DNA of 64,000 bases from positions 20,383,872 through 20,447,871 of the forward strand of contig NC_058499.1 in assembly GCF_020382885.2 (NCBI RefSeq), read 5' to 3'. A program made the translations under genes and the position numbers. The notes under the pieces are model-generated. The model was given only the letters and a program-made list of their open reading frames with translations, was not told the origin of the DNA and ran no database searches. Shown piece by piece: positions 11,830 to 23,989 of the stretch (its first letter is position 1; each line of letters starts with the position of its first letter). Origin of the DNA: Scatophagus argus (lineage: Eukaryota; Chordata; Actinopteri; Scatophagidae).

Positions 11830-13392
11830 ACATGCTTGCAATAACTTCAGTCAACACTGACTCATCTTTCTTGTCATACCTGTACGCAAGTTAGACTTTC
11901 AGGTTTTGTAAGATTAATTTAAAATGGGCTGAAAATATCTTGCCAAACCTACAATCAGAGACATGTATATTTATATATAAGGTTTTACCCAAATCAAAGC
12001 TCTTTAGTTGCACAGTTAGTTGCTGTTTCTCCTCACTGATCACTAAAGTTAAGATGACTTAATAATGTTTTTGCAAGATTAACTTTGTAGCAACTCTAGC
12101 TGGCTATTCAATAAATATTCATTCTAATTTCTCTGTTATGCAATAAATGTTTAATCAGTGAGAGGGTATAGGTGTATGCATGTAGCCTAATGCAATAATA
12201 AAACCATTCATTTGCTTACAAGGCCATGGTGAGCTGACATTTATTAATCATTGTTTTCAATACTATTTCCATGTTTATTGTAAGGCTTATTGTGAGTTCT
12301 TGTACTGGACAAGGACATAAGTCTGTTTAAACTGTTATCTTTTTTACATCCTTCATTCTATTCTGGCAGTTACGCCTACTGTTATAATACAGCAGGTAAA
12401 TTAAACTAACCATGAGGTAGTCTTTACGTTTGTCCTTGTCCACGGCGAGTGTATGTGCCAGAGCTTTGAAGTCCAGATGGTTCTTCTTCATTAGGTACAT
12501 TTCATGTGGGCTCTGTGTATGAAAAAAAAAGAAACTGGTAAGATTATCATAGAAGTAGGAGTCTGGCATAGCAAGTTACTTAATGAAAATGATGTATTTT
12601 ATTAATCAGACATACCGGATTCTAAGTGAGTTGCGCTTTAAAATATTAAATAAACAACATGCAGACAGAAATTAACATATAGAATGAAACTGCAATATCC
12701 AATCTCCTTTTAGCTCTGTTTTGGTCTCCCCCAATTCATGCGGGAAAAATCTGTTTAGCTGCTAAATGCTCAACAATGTTCACCAGCTAGCTGCTAACTT
12801 TGCCTCCTATTTTGTGCTAGGCAGGAACTGGTTTAATCAGAATTTCTTTTGCAGGAAATAGCAGTTACTGAAAATAGCAAGTTGTTTAATTATTTCAAAC
12901 ATTTAAAAATATGCAGAATGTTGGACACTTACACATTGATATTGGTACTGAGGTAGTTTACATGGAAAGAACTGGTTGATTTTAAAAACAGTGTCAACCA
13001 TTCCTCTGTCCTCCCTGAGCATCCACATGATGGTCTGAAAGGAGCGACAGTAACGGAGAGAGATACGAACACAAATCAGAAAAGAAATGAACTTAACAAA
13101 TATATCCATGGATCGACTGCAGCTGGATGTGTAAGTAACACAGATTTTACATGCTTGCCAAACAAATGAATTCTACCATCTCTCATTTCCATACCATGGT
13201 CTTGAGGCCAAACATGATTTTCATGTGTTTGATGGCATTCACCAGTCTGGGTAGAAGTCTGTAAGTGGATTCCAAAAAGCCCATCACTCTCTCAAAGTGC
13301 TTCATGTTCCTGTTCTTCACGATGGAATATACCTGCGCAGAGGCAACACGGAGCCTCCATGAGTCTTCAAGGCTCAGAGCCTGGGAGTCCAT
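7545..13392 (-). CDS. tinf2: TERF1-interacting nuclear factor 2 (TIN2), shelterin subunit
   Basis: TIN2 bridges TRF1, TRF2 and TPP1 at telomeres. Coding exons on the minus strand: 13392-13195, 13034-12933, 12512-12411, 11135-11022, 10825-10638 and 9342-7545; phases close to 833 aa. Residues about 10-170 match the TIN2 TRFH-like domain: 'WRLRVASAQVYSIVKNRNMK' followed by HFERVMGFLES aligns with human [29 protein letters not shown], and 'EQFGEHYAQKVEERLLHYLH' with human [21 protein letters not shown]. The fifth exon is weakly conserved but is required by phase: it enters at phase 0, leaves at phase 2, and has a strong donor (AAA|gtaagt). The last exon encodes about 600 Ser/Thr/Gln-rich, probably disordered residues. 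Human TIN2 is 354-451 aa, so this form is nearly twice as long. No clear FxLxP TRF1-binding motif was found. An acceptor at 13420-13419 implies a noncoding upstream exon. Confidence 0.88.
9343..10637. other. tinf2 intron 5, partly unidentified sequence
   Basis: The last intron of tinf2. The part from about 9950 to 10600 is less AT-rich than the flanks and carries several medium open frames on both strands (for example 71 codons on the minus strand at 9932-10147 and 79 on the plus strand at 10325-10564). None matches a family I recognise. It could be the remains of an inserted element. Confidence 0.4.
9388..9414. repeat. (AAT)n microsatellite
   Basis: A run of taa/aat units just upstream of the acceptor of the last tinf2 coding exon, about 45 bases inside the intron. 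Confidence 0.9.
11753..11827. repeat. compound (GACA)n(GA)n microsatellite
   Basis: A run of gaca units passes directly into a run of ga units inside tinf2 intron 4. Open frames read through it on both strands are repeat artefacts. Confidence 0.95.
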
Positions 13393-13559
13393 TTCTTGCC
13401 AAGTGGAAAAGTCCACAGCTGTGAAGAACCAACATGACGTCACAACCTCCTCTGCTTTAATTTTCATGGCAACCGTTAAATCTATTGCAAAAGAGTGATG
13501 TACCATGTTTTGCAGTTACTGCTCTCAAATGTTCTTTAATATGAAATGCGTTAAAAAGC

Positions 13560-14110
13560 TGATAGCATAACTTGTCAAGTTGGAGCTAATTTTATATACA
13601 TCACATACTGTTTGGTTTAATGAATAAAAATGCATCATAATTTATAAACTGACCACATAGTTTGCACCTAATTCTTGTTGTATGTGAAACAACTGGCAAC
13701 TATCAAGGCCAAATAAATGCAGTGGGGAAGTTTAATACAGTCCTATGAAATGTAGCGGCATAGAAGTAACAGTAGTACAACATTGTAAAAACACTCCATT
13801 ACAAGTAATGATCCCAACTTCAAATTTTTACTTGAGTAAAAGTATTATCAGGAATGTGTACTTGAAGTATTGCAAGTAAAAGCACCTGTTCTCAAAAAAA
13901 GATTATCCGTGACTGTAATATTATTAAATATTGTTGAATTATTTGTACTAATGTACTGGTGACTTTTGTGTGAAATGTTGCATAATGTAAGTCTTTGGAC
14001 CTAAAATAGTTATTTAAATGAACCCATCTGATCTGTTTAGAAGAGGAAATCAATTGGAACTGATAACTGCTCACAGACACATGATAAGGTGGACTAGCAG
14101 TAGGCTACCT
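13560..14110. repeat. fish 'acttgagtaaaag' dispersed repeat
   Basis: Contains 'ttacttgagtaaaagtatta', 'gtaaaaacactccattacaa' and, at the left, 'cttgtcaagttggagctaat' and 'gcatcataatttataa', a combination seen in a very abundant percomorph repeat, probably a non-autonomous DNA element. It lies just upstream of the tinf2 first coding exon. Boundaries are approximate. Confidence 0.6.
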
Positions 14111-14639
14111 TTAAAAATAAGGGGTCACTAAGCAAAAAGATTGTTTTGACAATATATTTAATTTTATGAATGAATCAAATGTTGTTGCTGTTGTTTTAAT
14201 TTCTAATCGCAAAATAATGTGTAATAATGTGAAAAGAAACTAAACTGTAGTGAAGTAAACAGCATTTGTGAACTGTCCTGAAGTCGAAGTAGAACTAAAA
14301 ATAACCACCTACAGAACCAGAGTGAACGACTGTCTCAAATATTTTGATAATACAAGAAAAAAAACTAACTATACACGCAAAAAAAACATTTATGAAATTT
14401 ATAATGAGGTGTGCGATCTGCATTTGCAAAAGGTCGATCGTTTGCAGTCACCTGAATGATACAAAATAACTGCAACTTAATTAACTATAATATTCAAGCC
14501 TGTAAAGTCAATATACAAACCTTAAAGGTAAATGGGGTAATGATAAGTTCAAACATTTTAGCAAAAACTCTTATAAAACCAACCTTCCTGTATATCCATC
14601 ATTTTGTGAGCCCAGGCGTACTCTATGATCCACAGTGGC

Positions 14640-15117
14640 AAATTTGAGAAGTTCTGTAAACATTTCTGGACAGGCTGCAGCTCTACTCCTTCCATCAGGC
14701 GCTCGGTTACACAACGAAGCTCAACTATGCAGGGATGTGAAGAGAGGAAACACGGGATATCAGCCCGCTGGGATTTTTAAACTCTCATTCATAAGTGGGA
14801 TGTAAATCACCTACTCAGATGGACATGTACCGGCAAGTTCAGGAAGTTCAGAGGCTGTTTCGGGTCCAGTCGTTTGGAAACTTTGGAAACTACTTCCTAG
14901 TCACTCTCAATGGCTATTGTCAAAATAAAAGTTTGTAAAGGTCATGTGCTGTATGACAAACAAGCACTAACATTCGTAGACTTTTATTGTGAAGATTCCT
15001 CTGTTGACTTGGAACTAGTTTGTCAGAGACGTGCACATCTTTCACCCTCTGCTGTCACCTTCTGTCCTGATTATGGGGTCTTTTTCTGTTAACACGGAAA
15101 ACTTCTCATAGTGCAAG
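14640..15117. promoter_or_regulatory. probable shared promoter region of tinf2 (minus) and pdf (plus)
   Basis: Between the divergent genes tinf2 and pdf this stretch is less AT-rich than its surroundings. A good plus-strand donor (GTGCAAG|gtaact at 15117/15118) pairs with the acceptor at 16149-16150 before the pdf start codon, so 15117 is probably the end of the pdf noncoding first exon. The tinf2 leader exon probably also lies here, because its coding exon has an upstream acceptor. Start sites are inferred only. Confidence 0.4.
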
Positions 15118-15617
15118 GTAACTGAGATATATTTTTATTGCAAATACTACGCTTCATTAGTAGCATTAGCGGTGTATTTTAAATAGAAATACATCAACAT
15201 GCTAATGCCTTAGCTTTGTAGTTTGTTCTCGCTGTTGAATGGGCGCGCATGTTTCATTTCACCTGCTTATCCCGTCGGCGGTGTTTGACGAAATACCAAA
15301 TTTTCTGATAAACAGAAGGCACTACGCCACACTAATCACACGTATATACGTTTGCTTACTGTGTTCACCGACAAAGATGTGAGAAAAACAACGTTACTGC
15401 GATATTCTGATTAAATCTCTAATTGAAGTATTTCGGCAATAGCGCCCCCAATGGCAGTAGTTTCTTTAGCTAGTGTGTCACTGGAATTGTATCATTTTTT
15501 CTAGAACATTACTACTCCACACACAGTGCCTTTAAATTCATTAATTATGGTAATGTACAAAACAGTACGTTTTAGAGTCCCAAACCACCCGAATCCTCAA
15601 AACTAGACTCTAAGGGA

Positions 15618-16026
15618 GGTACACTATGTGGCCAAAAGTGTGTTGGTTTGGAGCAGACCACATTCTTCTACAGAAGGGAACTCTCATTGCCACAGTACAC
15701 AGTAACATTTTAGACAATAGTGTGCTTCAAGATATGTTTAACAATTCAGAACAGGCCCTATTTGTGACCTCAGCCCCATCCAAGGCATTTGGAATGAAGT
15801 ATCTGTGAGCCGAACTTTATCATCCAGATTCCGTGTTGGACTCCACTAAACGCTGAATCTCAGGAGTAAATCCCCACAGGCGGGTTCCATAATCTGGTAG
15901 AAAGCCTGAAAGGAGAAACAGGGAGGCTGTTCACAGTGGGTTAAGCTGCTGATTTCATAAAAGCATGTTCTATGTTTACTTTGGTGTATTGTTTGTCTGT
16001 CCACATACTTCTGGACACATAGTGTA
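15618..16026 (+). mobile_element. Tc1-like DNA transposon remnant (non-autonomous, both inverted ends present)
   Basis: The left end 'acactatgtggccaaaagtg' is mirrored by the right end 'cttctggacacatagtgtat' (reverse complement atacactatgtgtccagaag). The element is about 0.4 kb, against about 1.6 kb for a full Tc1 element. Inside, 'gacctcagccccatccaagg' still corresponds to the transposase block DLNPIQHLWDE, so it is an internally deleted, decayed copy. It lies in the presumed first intron of pdf. Confidence 0.75.
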
Positions 16027-16197
16027 TCAAGTATTAGGGCAAGTTTGGACCTGACAGAAATACCTCATTTTCAAAATCTCAAAATGTGGCAATGGGTCTT
16101 CATGAAACACGATTAAGAACCTAAACTAACTACATGTGCTTTTCCTGCAGCACCGTGCATCGACCTGTGGCTTGTGAGTGACAGCCACAGCTCCACC

Positions 16198-17319
16198 ATG
16201 AACACAAAATCATGTGTGTCTCTGTTCCAGCTGTCCAGGATAGGGTTCAGACTTGCATCTAAAGCCTCTCACTGCAGTGCTGGGGCCTTCATTTGTCTTC
16301 CACATATCTCACCCCACTCGGCTGTACATTGCAGTTGGTGTCACTCTGGTAATGTCAAGGTGCGCTCCTATCTTCAGTACGTAAAACGCAAGATCATATC
16401 CCCTCCCAGTCCTCCGTACAGTCACGTGTGCCAGGTAGGAGACCCAGTGTTGCGTTCACATGCAACTGCTGTTGACCCAGCAGCTATAACAGGCCCTGAG
16501 ATCCAAAAGGTCATCAGCACCATGGTGAAAGTGATGCGTAAACTTGAGTGTGTGGGACTGAGTGCACCTCAGATTGGGGTGCCACTTCGCATCCTGGTCC
16601 TGGAATATCCTAAGAAGATGTTCGAAGAGAGTTCGCCTGCAGCCAGGGAATACCGTGGTCTTTCTGTCCAGCCTCTGAGGGTCTTTGTCAACCCCCAGCT
16701 GAGGATCCTCGATGGACGCACCGTGGTCTTTCAGGAGGCTTGTGAGAGCATCTCAGGCTTCTCTGCCACAGTTCCACGCTACCTGTCTGTGGAAGTGTCT
16801 GGTACGCTTATTTATAGACTAATCCTGTATTTCCTTTATAACAGCACCTATTAAATTATGGGCTAAAACTCATTTGCTGAGACTAAGGTTGTTCAAGGTT
16901 AAAATAAACAAAGCACGTGCAATGAAAATTAGCTTTGTGTTTCAGGCCAAAGCAAAACAAATCCAAGTGCAGTATCAGAATCAGAATCAGAATTCCTTTA
17001 TTTATCCCCGAGGGGAAATTCTTTAAACCTGCATTTGATTGCATTTCATGTTAATACACATTGCTTCTGGTGGGGAATTCATTTCTGTGTGCCATTATTA
17101 GGCACATTGTTAATGCATTTCTGTATATGTTTTTCACATCCCCCTGCATGGTTACCTGTAGGTCTGAATGATAAGGGTGAAGCTGTCACGTGGCAGGCCA
17201 GTGGCTGGGCAGCCCGTATCCTCCAGCACGAGATGGACCACCTGGATGGCGTCCTCTACATCGACCGCATGGACAGCAAGACCTTCGTCAACATCAACTG
17301 GCAGGAATATAATGAATAG
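16198..17319 (+). CDS. pdf: peptide deformylase, mitochondrial
   Basis: A metalloenzyme that removes the formyl group from the initiating methionine of mitochondrially made proteins. Exons 16198-16801 and 17162-17319, 253 aa. The start is the ATG at 16198 in a good context (ccaccATGA); an acceptor at 16149-16150 shows an upstream leader exon. The N-terminus is basic, serine-rich and lacks acidic residues, as expected of a mitochondrial targeting peptide. All three deformylase motifs are present: GLSAPQ at 120-125, EACES at 180-184 (metal-binding Cys; human has EGCES) and HEMDH at 224-228 (two metal-binding His and the catalytic Glu). The exon junction splits a glycine codon before [10 protein letters not shown]. 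Length agrees with human PDF (243 aa). It diverges from tinf2 and converges on the spata2l-like gene. It looks intact and functional. Confidence 0.95.
16966..17032. repeat. LINE-type 3' end fragment in pdf intron
   Basis: The sequence 'cagaatcagaatcagaattc' followed by 'ctttatttatccccgagggg' is a ubiquitous teleost motif derived from the 3' tail of a non-LTR retrotransposon. Only the tail is present. The LINE family is not assigned. Confidence 0.6.
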
Positions 17320-19399
17320 AAGAAACAAATGTCCTTACACTGGGTCTAATATGGTTTAAAGTCTGCTCCACATCATCTCTGATCAACCTACACCTTGCTT
17401 CTGAAAGCTTTTGCATTTGCTGGTTCGACCACAAGCATCATCATTTGGTTTGCGGAAAGTGATTCATTTTGATTTGTGGATGGAATAAGAGCTTAAAATC
17501 AATATCACGGTGAACCGCCTCAAATGAAAGTACAACAGAAATACAAAGGTCGATGAATTAAGAGGCCGATATGTTAATGATAAAATGAGTGAGTCCTACA
17601 TGTTATTTGGCACCATCACAACAGAAAAATACACCTGTGGTGCAGGGTATTACCTGGTTACCTCAGTGACTGATTCAGCTCTTGCAAAGACATTTAAATG
17701 TAAAACATCATTCAAGACTTAAGAACTGAAGTGTGAACTGTAGACATGTCTGGGACATGAGCAGGCATGAGCCAGGTAAAACAACTGAAAGAACAGTCCT
17801 GTACTGTGCTAATCCACGGTTCATGTTTGTGCATGTCAGGCTCCATGACGAGTATTTATTTGTGTTGTTAAAATGTTAATCATAGTATTTTTGTATGGTT
17901 TTTTTTTTTGTTGTTATTTTTTGTTTTGTGAGCAAGGTTTTTTCAAAACTCAGAACCAAGTTCAGTTCTGTTTAGTTCTGAAGTTTGGCCCAGCAACTGA
18001 TTAGATTTGGATTGTAAAGGATGCACTGCCTAAATGGTGATTTTCAAGTTGATATATTGGATGATTTATAATGATAGATGTCATTATTTTATTCAAACTG
18101 TTTTTCCATACGTGCTCATAAAACTGTTTGGACCCATGAAATTATCCCACTACTGTTATGTCATCAAGCTTAGAAGGGCAAGTAACATTATGTCTCAGAG
18201 CATGAAATGATTAATCATCCATCCATCCATCCATCTTCTATACCGCTTATCCGTCAGGGTCGCGGGGGAGCTGGAGCCTATCCCAGCTGACTACAGGCGA
18301 GAGGCGGGGTTCACCCTGGACTGGTCGCCAGTCAATCGCAGGGCCAACACACAAAGACAAACAACCACACACTCTCACACTCACACCTAGGGGCAATTTA
18401 GAGTAGCCAGTTAACCTAATGTGCTTGTTTTTGGTATTGTGGGAGGAAGCCGGAGTACCCGGAGAAAACCCACGCTGACACAGGGAGAACATGCAAACTC
18501 CACATAGAAGGTCCCAGACCGGGATTAGAACCTGGAACCCTCTTGCTATGAGGCGTGCCACCGTGCCACCCGAAATGATTAATTAGTCAGTAGAAAATTG
18601 TGAACAATTGATTGATGATCCATTAATAAACTTTGTGGTTTCATAGTCGTCTGGTTTTTAGATTTCTGGTTGAACTGAGCAAGCTCTGTACAGCTGTCAG
18701 TTTAGCCTAAAAGAAATTGTGAGGGCCATAATTTTCTACTGCTATATCATCCAAACATTTAATCAATAAACAAAATAATCGGCAGATTGATTGACAATTA
18801 TTATTGATTGATAGCTTGTTTTCACAGAAAATGCAAAAAGGAAAACAAAGCCATATACTCCACCAAAAATGGTGTGAAATCTTTTGGAATGTTTCAGAAA
18901 AAGGGCTGGATTAGTGTTGGTTATGATTCAAAAAGGTTTGAAATGTGATAATAAAGTTAGGAAAAGATAGAACTTTTCAGAAGTGATATGTTAATACCTA
19001 TAGATCCAGTGTCATCACAGTGATTTTTTTTATCATGAATTATAAAACACATTTAACACAGACACAGTGGCATATTGATCCTTTTTACTCCAGCTCTGTG
19101 TGCAGACAACAAATACAGATGAAAACAGACTTTGCTTGTGCTTCACATTAAATTACATGTAAGTGACAAAAGGGCACAAATTCAAGTCTTAACAATACAC
19201 AATATATCAAAATATTGATAATGGTAAATATGGCCACGACAGAATAATGCAGTAACAGAAGTCTCACAAAGAGGACCAGAATAGAAAAAATGTATTACTA
19301 TATCAAGGCAACATTCGAATTTCTGATTTAAAATGCAGATTTAAGGCACAGTGATTTTCTTAGTTGTGCCTCATAAGTGCAATGCTTTTCCAATGTAAA
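17320..19399. other. region between the convergent genes pdf and spata2l
   Basis: Holds the 3' untranslated parts of both genes and a reverse-oriented SINE at 18.2-18.57 kb. On the plus strand AATAAA occurs at about 18624 and 18766, both beyond the SINE; which one, if either, ends pdf is not known. Confidence 0.5.
18212..18573 (-). repeat. tRNA-derived SINE, reverse orientation, near full length
   Basis: On the plus strand it starts with the tail (atcc)n, then 'ttctataccgcttatccgtc', 'tggagcctatcccagctgac', 'gggcaatttagagtagccag', 'gtgggaggaagccggagtac' and ends with the tRNA-like head ('gattagaacctggaaccctc', 'gccaccgtgccaccc'). Read on the minus strand the head contains degraded A and B boxes. 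It is the best-preserved copy of this family in the window. Confidence 0.85.
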
Positions 19400-22128
19400 T
19401 CACACAGGGGATGACTGGTCAAACGTTTGGCCACAAGAACATACAACAGGACTTCTATACCAGCAATCCGTACAAAACTCATTTCCACAATATCTGCACA
19501 AAACCAGAGGCTTTCTCGAACACATTTTGCCACAGGAGCACACTCCCAATGGCTTGATGTTGTGTTGACTTTGGCAGACGTCTATCCTTTTGCAGGAACC
19601 GGAGTGGAAGACACTGCAGCTGAAACACAGGAGCTGAGGGTCCAGCTGGGCGAGGTCGCAACACTCATGGTAAGCGATTGGATCAACAGATGTAATATAG
19701 GAAGCTAAGGAGGACATTGCTGCACTGCTGCTGGTGAGAGTTGCTGATGTAATCATACCACCCTGTGGTGACCCTTCTCTCGATTCTTTTGCTTCTTCTT
19801 TAGTACTTTCAGGGGTTACCACATCATGATTCTTCTGGTAGCAATGCTGAAGCAAGGCACAGGTGATACTGTGAACAGTGTTGCATTCAGTACAGTGTTG
19901 AAGACAAATAGGAGAAGCTTGGAGACAGCTGCAATAGCGGTTAACTTCCGTGAAGCACTTGTAAAGCCCCATTTCTTCTTCCTGCAGACTGTGTGATTGT
20001 GAGCCCACCTTGTAAAGCGTCTGCTCCTCACAGGCACGTCTGACTTGTTTCATGCTGGCTGAGGAGCTTCTGGCAGTGTCTGACTCCTGTGGTGATGTGT
20101 CGGTCAGCTGACATTTGAGTGTAGAGATGCGGACATTCTCTCTGAGAGGCGGAGAGGCGCATGAGGAGGACAAGGAAGTCACTCCGTTGCTTTGTGTTTT
20201 GACAGCAAGGGGTGGTACACTGCTTTGAATTACCCAGGATAAACGGTGGGGACTCTTGTCATCACTGATAACCATCCCGCTCTGTCCACCTTTAACCTCC
20301 TCATCTGTGTACAGATCCATGTCCACATCTCCATCAAATGGTGGCCGGTTGACTTCCAGCTTCTTCTTGGTGCTGTCTAGGGCAGCCTGTTGAGATTAAT
20401 GGACAAGAAATACTCAGCAGTTTAAATATATTTTCAGGTCACTACAATTAGATCTTGATTTGTTCAGTGTGTTCAGTCATTCTCTCATGGTAGGGGGTTA
20501 TGCGAGGTGGTGCAGGGATGAGTGTGAAACCTTAACCCTTTTTTGGTAATGAATGTGTCCATAGCAGTGAGGATCTTAAACTGTCTAGTACAGAAAGATG
20601 GCAATGAGTGTTCCTGTGTGGGATGGGCTGAGTGTTTGGTGGTGGGGGGGGTTAATTAATGTATTAATTTCATTCATGAAATTCAAAATGAAATTTAAAA
20701 AGGACCCAAGCTGTCCATCAGGATGCAAAAATACTGACAAACACATAATGTTATTTAAATGTTATTCTTCATTTAAAGCATATACTTTATATGTTGGTGT
20801 TTTCAACTGTAATTGTTAAAAAAAAAAGGGAAATGATGAGGTATTATAGCACATATCTACTCAAGAGATACATCCTGTTTGTATGGGGTTTTAACTTCTT
20901 CAAACCAGGAAGTGTGAGTGGAGCACCAGTAGAAGGATTTACGCCGGAGCACAGACTGTATTTTCTAAGAAGCTGGAGGGTCATTTCATCTCCAGTTAGA
21001 CTGTGCTCTATTAATTTACCTGAAGCCTGCTGACCCACAATGCATCTGTGTATAGCATACACATTTTCTGTCTAGAGCTGGGAGGGAGCTAGATGCATCT
21101 GTCATGCACCTTATCCCATGGCTGATTGAGTGCTTTGCCAAATGCCAGGCAGACATACCTGAACGCTATTTCCTCTCTGCCTCTCCTTCACCACACTCAG
21201 CTCCCACTGGGCCTCACCAGCATGCTTCCCGAGAGCTGTTAGAAGGAGGTGACACTCACAGCGGGCCAGAAAGAAGGCGCATGACAGGCGGAGGAGGTCG
21301 TCAAGAGAGGCAGAACTGACTCTTGTTGACTGGAAGCGAAGTTCCTCGTGCCGAGACGAGCTGGACTGGTATCCTAGCAGGCCAAACAGTTTCTCAATCT
21401 GTGGCATCGACAGCACTGGTTTGATATAGTGGGTGAATGTCCCGGAGTACATCTAGAAAATAAAAACAAATAAAAACATGGAAATATATCAGGTTCAAGA
21501 TTCATCTGTCAAGTATAGTTTTCAGAACTTTGTCCTGAACCGTCATGCAAAATATCAACAATAATGATAATAATAATAATGACAATAAAAACAGGATTTT
21601 ATTAAGGGTGGGGAAAAAACATTAGTCTTGTAAAATAACTTATAATAAAAGAATAGATTAATTAATTAATGGAGTTTGTGGAACATTTTGTGTAAAATGT
21701 GAAAGACAAGAAAGTAAAATCAATTTTTTATAGGCGACTCCATCATTCCAGCACTGTTAGCCCACCTTGACAACCTTGTACTCCTCCCTCCAAGGACCAA
21801 GATAGAGGTTCAAGGCCGCTTGCTCAACAACCTCAAAGGCTTTAGCCAGGCCTTGAAGCCCTCCTCCGGCCTTGACTCGACCAGCACAGGCTGTTCTTGT
21901 TGCTGCTGCTTCTTTGAGCGACTCCTCCATCACCCTCAGTGGATCCAGACCCAGACAGTGTGTCTCCTGAGCATCCTCGTCCCTCAGCAGCTCCTCCACC
22001 TGATTCCACAGCTCCTCATCTCTACACGCCAGGCTAGATCCTTGTCCCACGATCTGCTGCTCCAAACTGTGACCATAGGCAGTCACAAGATCGGTGGCTC
22101 TCTGCCTAGAGATGCTCATCTCTTTCAT
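19400..22128 (-). CDS. spata2l: spermatogenesis-associated protein 2 family (SPATA2-like) adaptor
   Basis: SPATA2 links the deubiquitinase CYLD to HOIP of the linear ubiquitin complex in TNF signalling. Exons 22128-21766, 21452-21159 and 20386-19400; all phase 0; 547 aa (human SPATA2 is 520). Residues about 70-220 match the N-terminal PUB domain that binds CYLD: 'LQGLAKAFEVVEQAALNLYL' and 'MYSGTFTHYIKPVLS' align with human SPATA2L (GLARAFELLELAAVHLYL) and SPATA2 (TYTGPFVYYVKSTL). At 241-249 lies DMDLYTDEE, matching the HOIP-binding PIM of SPATA2 (DVDLYTDSE). The last 50 residues hold a Cys-rich zinc-binding module (CSCGKMC...CRYCGNEFCTDC) like the C-terminus of SPATA2. In human SPATA2L is beside VPS9D1, as here within 20 kb, which favours the spata2l name. 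A pyrimidine-rich acceptor four bases before the ATG implies a leader exon upstream. Confidence 0.88.
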
Positions 22129-23989
22129 TCAACTGAGAGGGAGGGCAACAAACCAAACAGGACGCTGAAATTAAAAATGCAACTATGATCCCCTTTAATA
22201 ATACATGCACTGTGTGTACAAAATTAACATTTAGCTGTCAGTAATCTAATCCATTATTTTACAGTTTCTTTATTTCCCTCTTCACAAGATCCATTTTTCC
22301 TTCAGTGAAAGGAAAGATGGTAGACATGTAGATAAATAATATTTCGGAGCACTTTCCAACATCTACAAGAGAAATACAACTACCCAAAACTACATGTAGG
22401 CCTAACAGATGTACTACACTAGCTGAAGGAATTCACGTACTGAACAGTGGAAATCTTAAATATTACAACCTTTAGCTACATGAAATATTAACGTACAAAA
22501 AAGTTAGCTTTCAGAGTAAATTTATAACCGAAACTGAAACTTCTTTACCGTCGCCCAAGTTAAAGAAAAAGAATAAGATACAAGGCAACATACTGTCTTT
22601 ATGATAACACTAGGGTGTTGACCAACCGCGTTATGAGTTATATTTGTAAATTCACAAGCTATCAGTCAGAGAAAAGGCAATAGTTGCCTCCAACTATGTT
22701 TGACGTTAACATTAGCTTATCCCATTTACCCTGACTTAAGTTAGCTAGTTTTGCTAGGTTACCCGTTACCGTTTTCGTTTTGGTCCTATTTAGAGGCGAG
22801 AACGTCACTCAGTTTCGCAAAAATAAGTATTCATTCAGAATAGTATTTTTTTCACTAAAGACGACATATGTCACAACATAAAATTGCACTCAAAATGATT
22901 TCATGAACGCAGGCGCTGTTCTTCACTTCGGTTAACCTAACGTTACAACCAACCAACAAAGAGTCACCGTTCAGAATTGTCAGAACTGGGCCGGACTATT
23001 CTCTACTGCTCGCCAACGTGTTTAATGTGTGTGGACAGACCCAGGAAGTAGCAGTGAATATACTCAGAGGGATTTCGAATGCGAGGAAGAGTTTCATGTT
23101 GTTTTGAACATACGCCGAATTAAAGGGCGAGTCTCGATCATTTACACAACACTGTGCTTCAGTATTTAGAAGGCATAATCTTTTGCAGAAACACGAGGAA
23201 GTATTCAATTACTAGATTTATGAATGACAATCTCAATGCAAATGAAAAATACTCGTGCCGGAGCTAAGCTTATCCTGTCTCGTAGCTGCGGCCGAATGTT
23301 TGGTCAGATATAAACTCTGGGTGACACACAAACAAACTCACCTGTGCCTGGCACTTAATCAAATGTTTATCAATGAATCACGTAACACATTTCCAACCAC
23401 AAAACCGTCACCAAACAGCTGATACCTGCTTGACTGTCCAGGGTAAAGTAAACATCATCACGTGGCACGGGTTTTCCCAGCTTCAGATGGGTGCGCATGG
23501 TATGAGTATCGGGATATGCCGGGGAAGAGGAGTTCCGCAGGGGAAAGGTAACTTTGAACTCAAAATGCCGCCTCAGAACAACAGAGACTAGATGAAGAAG
23601 AAATAGACTGAAACTAGAAATTGTGTTTACGAAATGAAACCATAAAATGGCCTGTTTGCCAGTGTTGAGATTATATTAATCCTGATCATATTGTCATTGG
23701 CGTATTATCCACTAGATGGCAGTATTTAATTCAAAACTTCGACAGCCCCCGTGAGCCGACACACACACACATACAGAGAGAGTCGTGGGGTGAAGACTGT
23801 GTGAGCCTCTTTTGCTGACCTGCGGGCGTGGCTTCAGTGACTCTGGTAGAAGGGCGGAACTGTGGCCCCTGGGTTTACTTTAAAGCATCCAGGACTGATA
23901 AAGATGCTCTGCACAAGTCAGCAGCTTCTCTTCCAGAGTACTCGGCGTCATCCTCCATCCTTCAGCAGGCGTGTGCATCTGCGGCCGGC
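22129..23989. promoter_or_regulatory. divergent promoter region of spata2l-like (minus) and SDR gene (plus)
   Basis: The two start codons face away from each other across 1.86 kb. The middle (about 22.75-23.95 kb) has noticeably more CG dinucleotides than the AT-rich flanks. No TATA box is evident. A short CA run lies at 23758-23770. Exact start sites cannot be seen. Confidence 0.4.

Noticed and set aside
16174-16197. Upstream in-frame start of pdf
   Set aside because: The codon there is GTG, not ATG; the ATG at 16198 has a good context and a plausible mitochondrial leader.
23828-23989. N-terminal extension of the SDR-like protein
   Set aside because: The frame is open but begins at GTG and has no ATG before 23990; the Rossmann motif starts at the expected distance from 23990.
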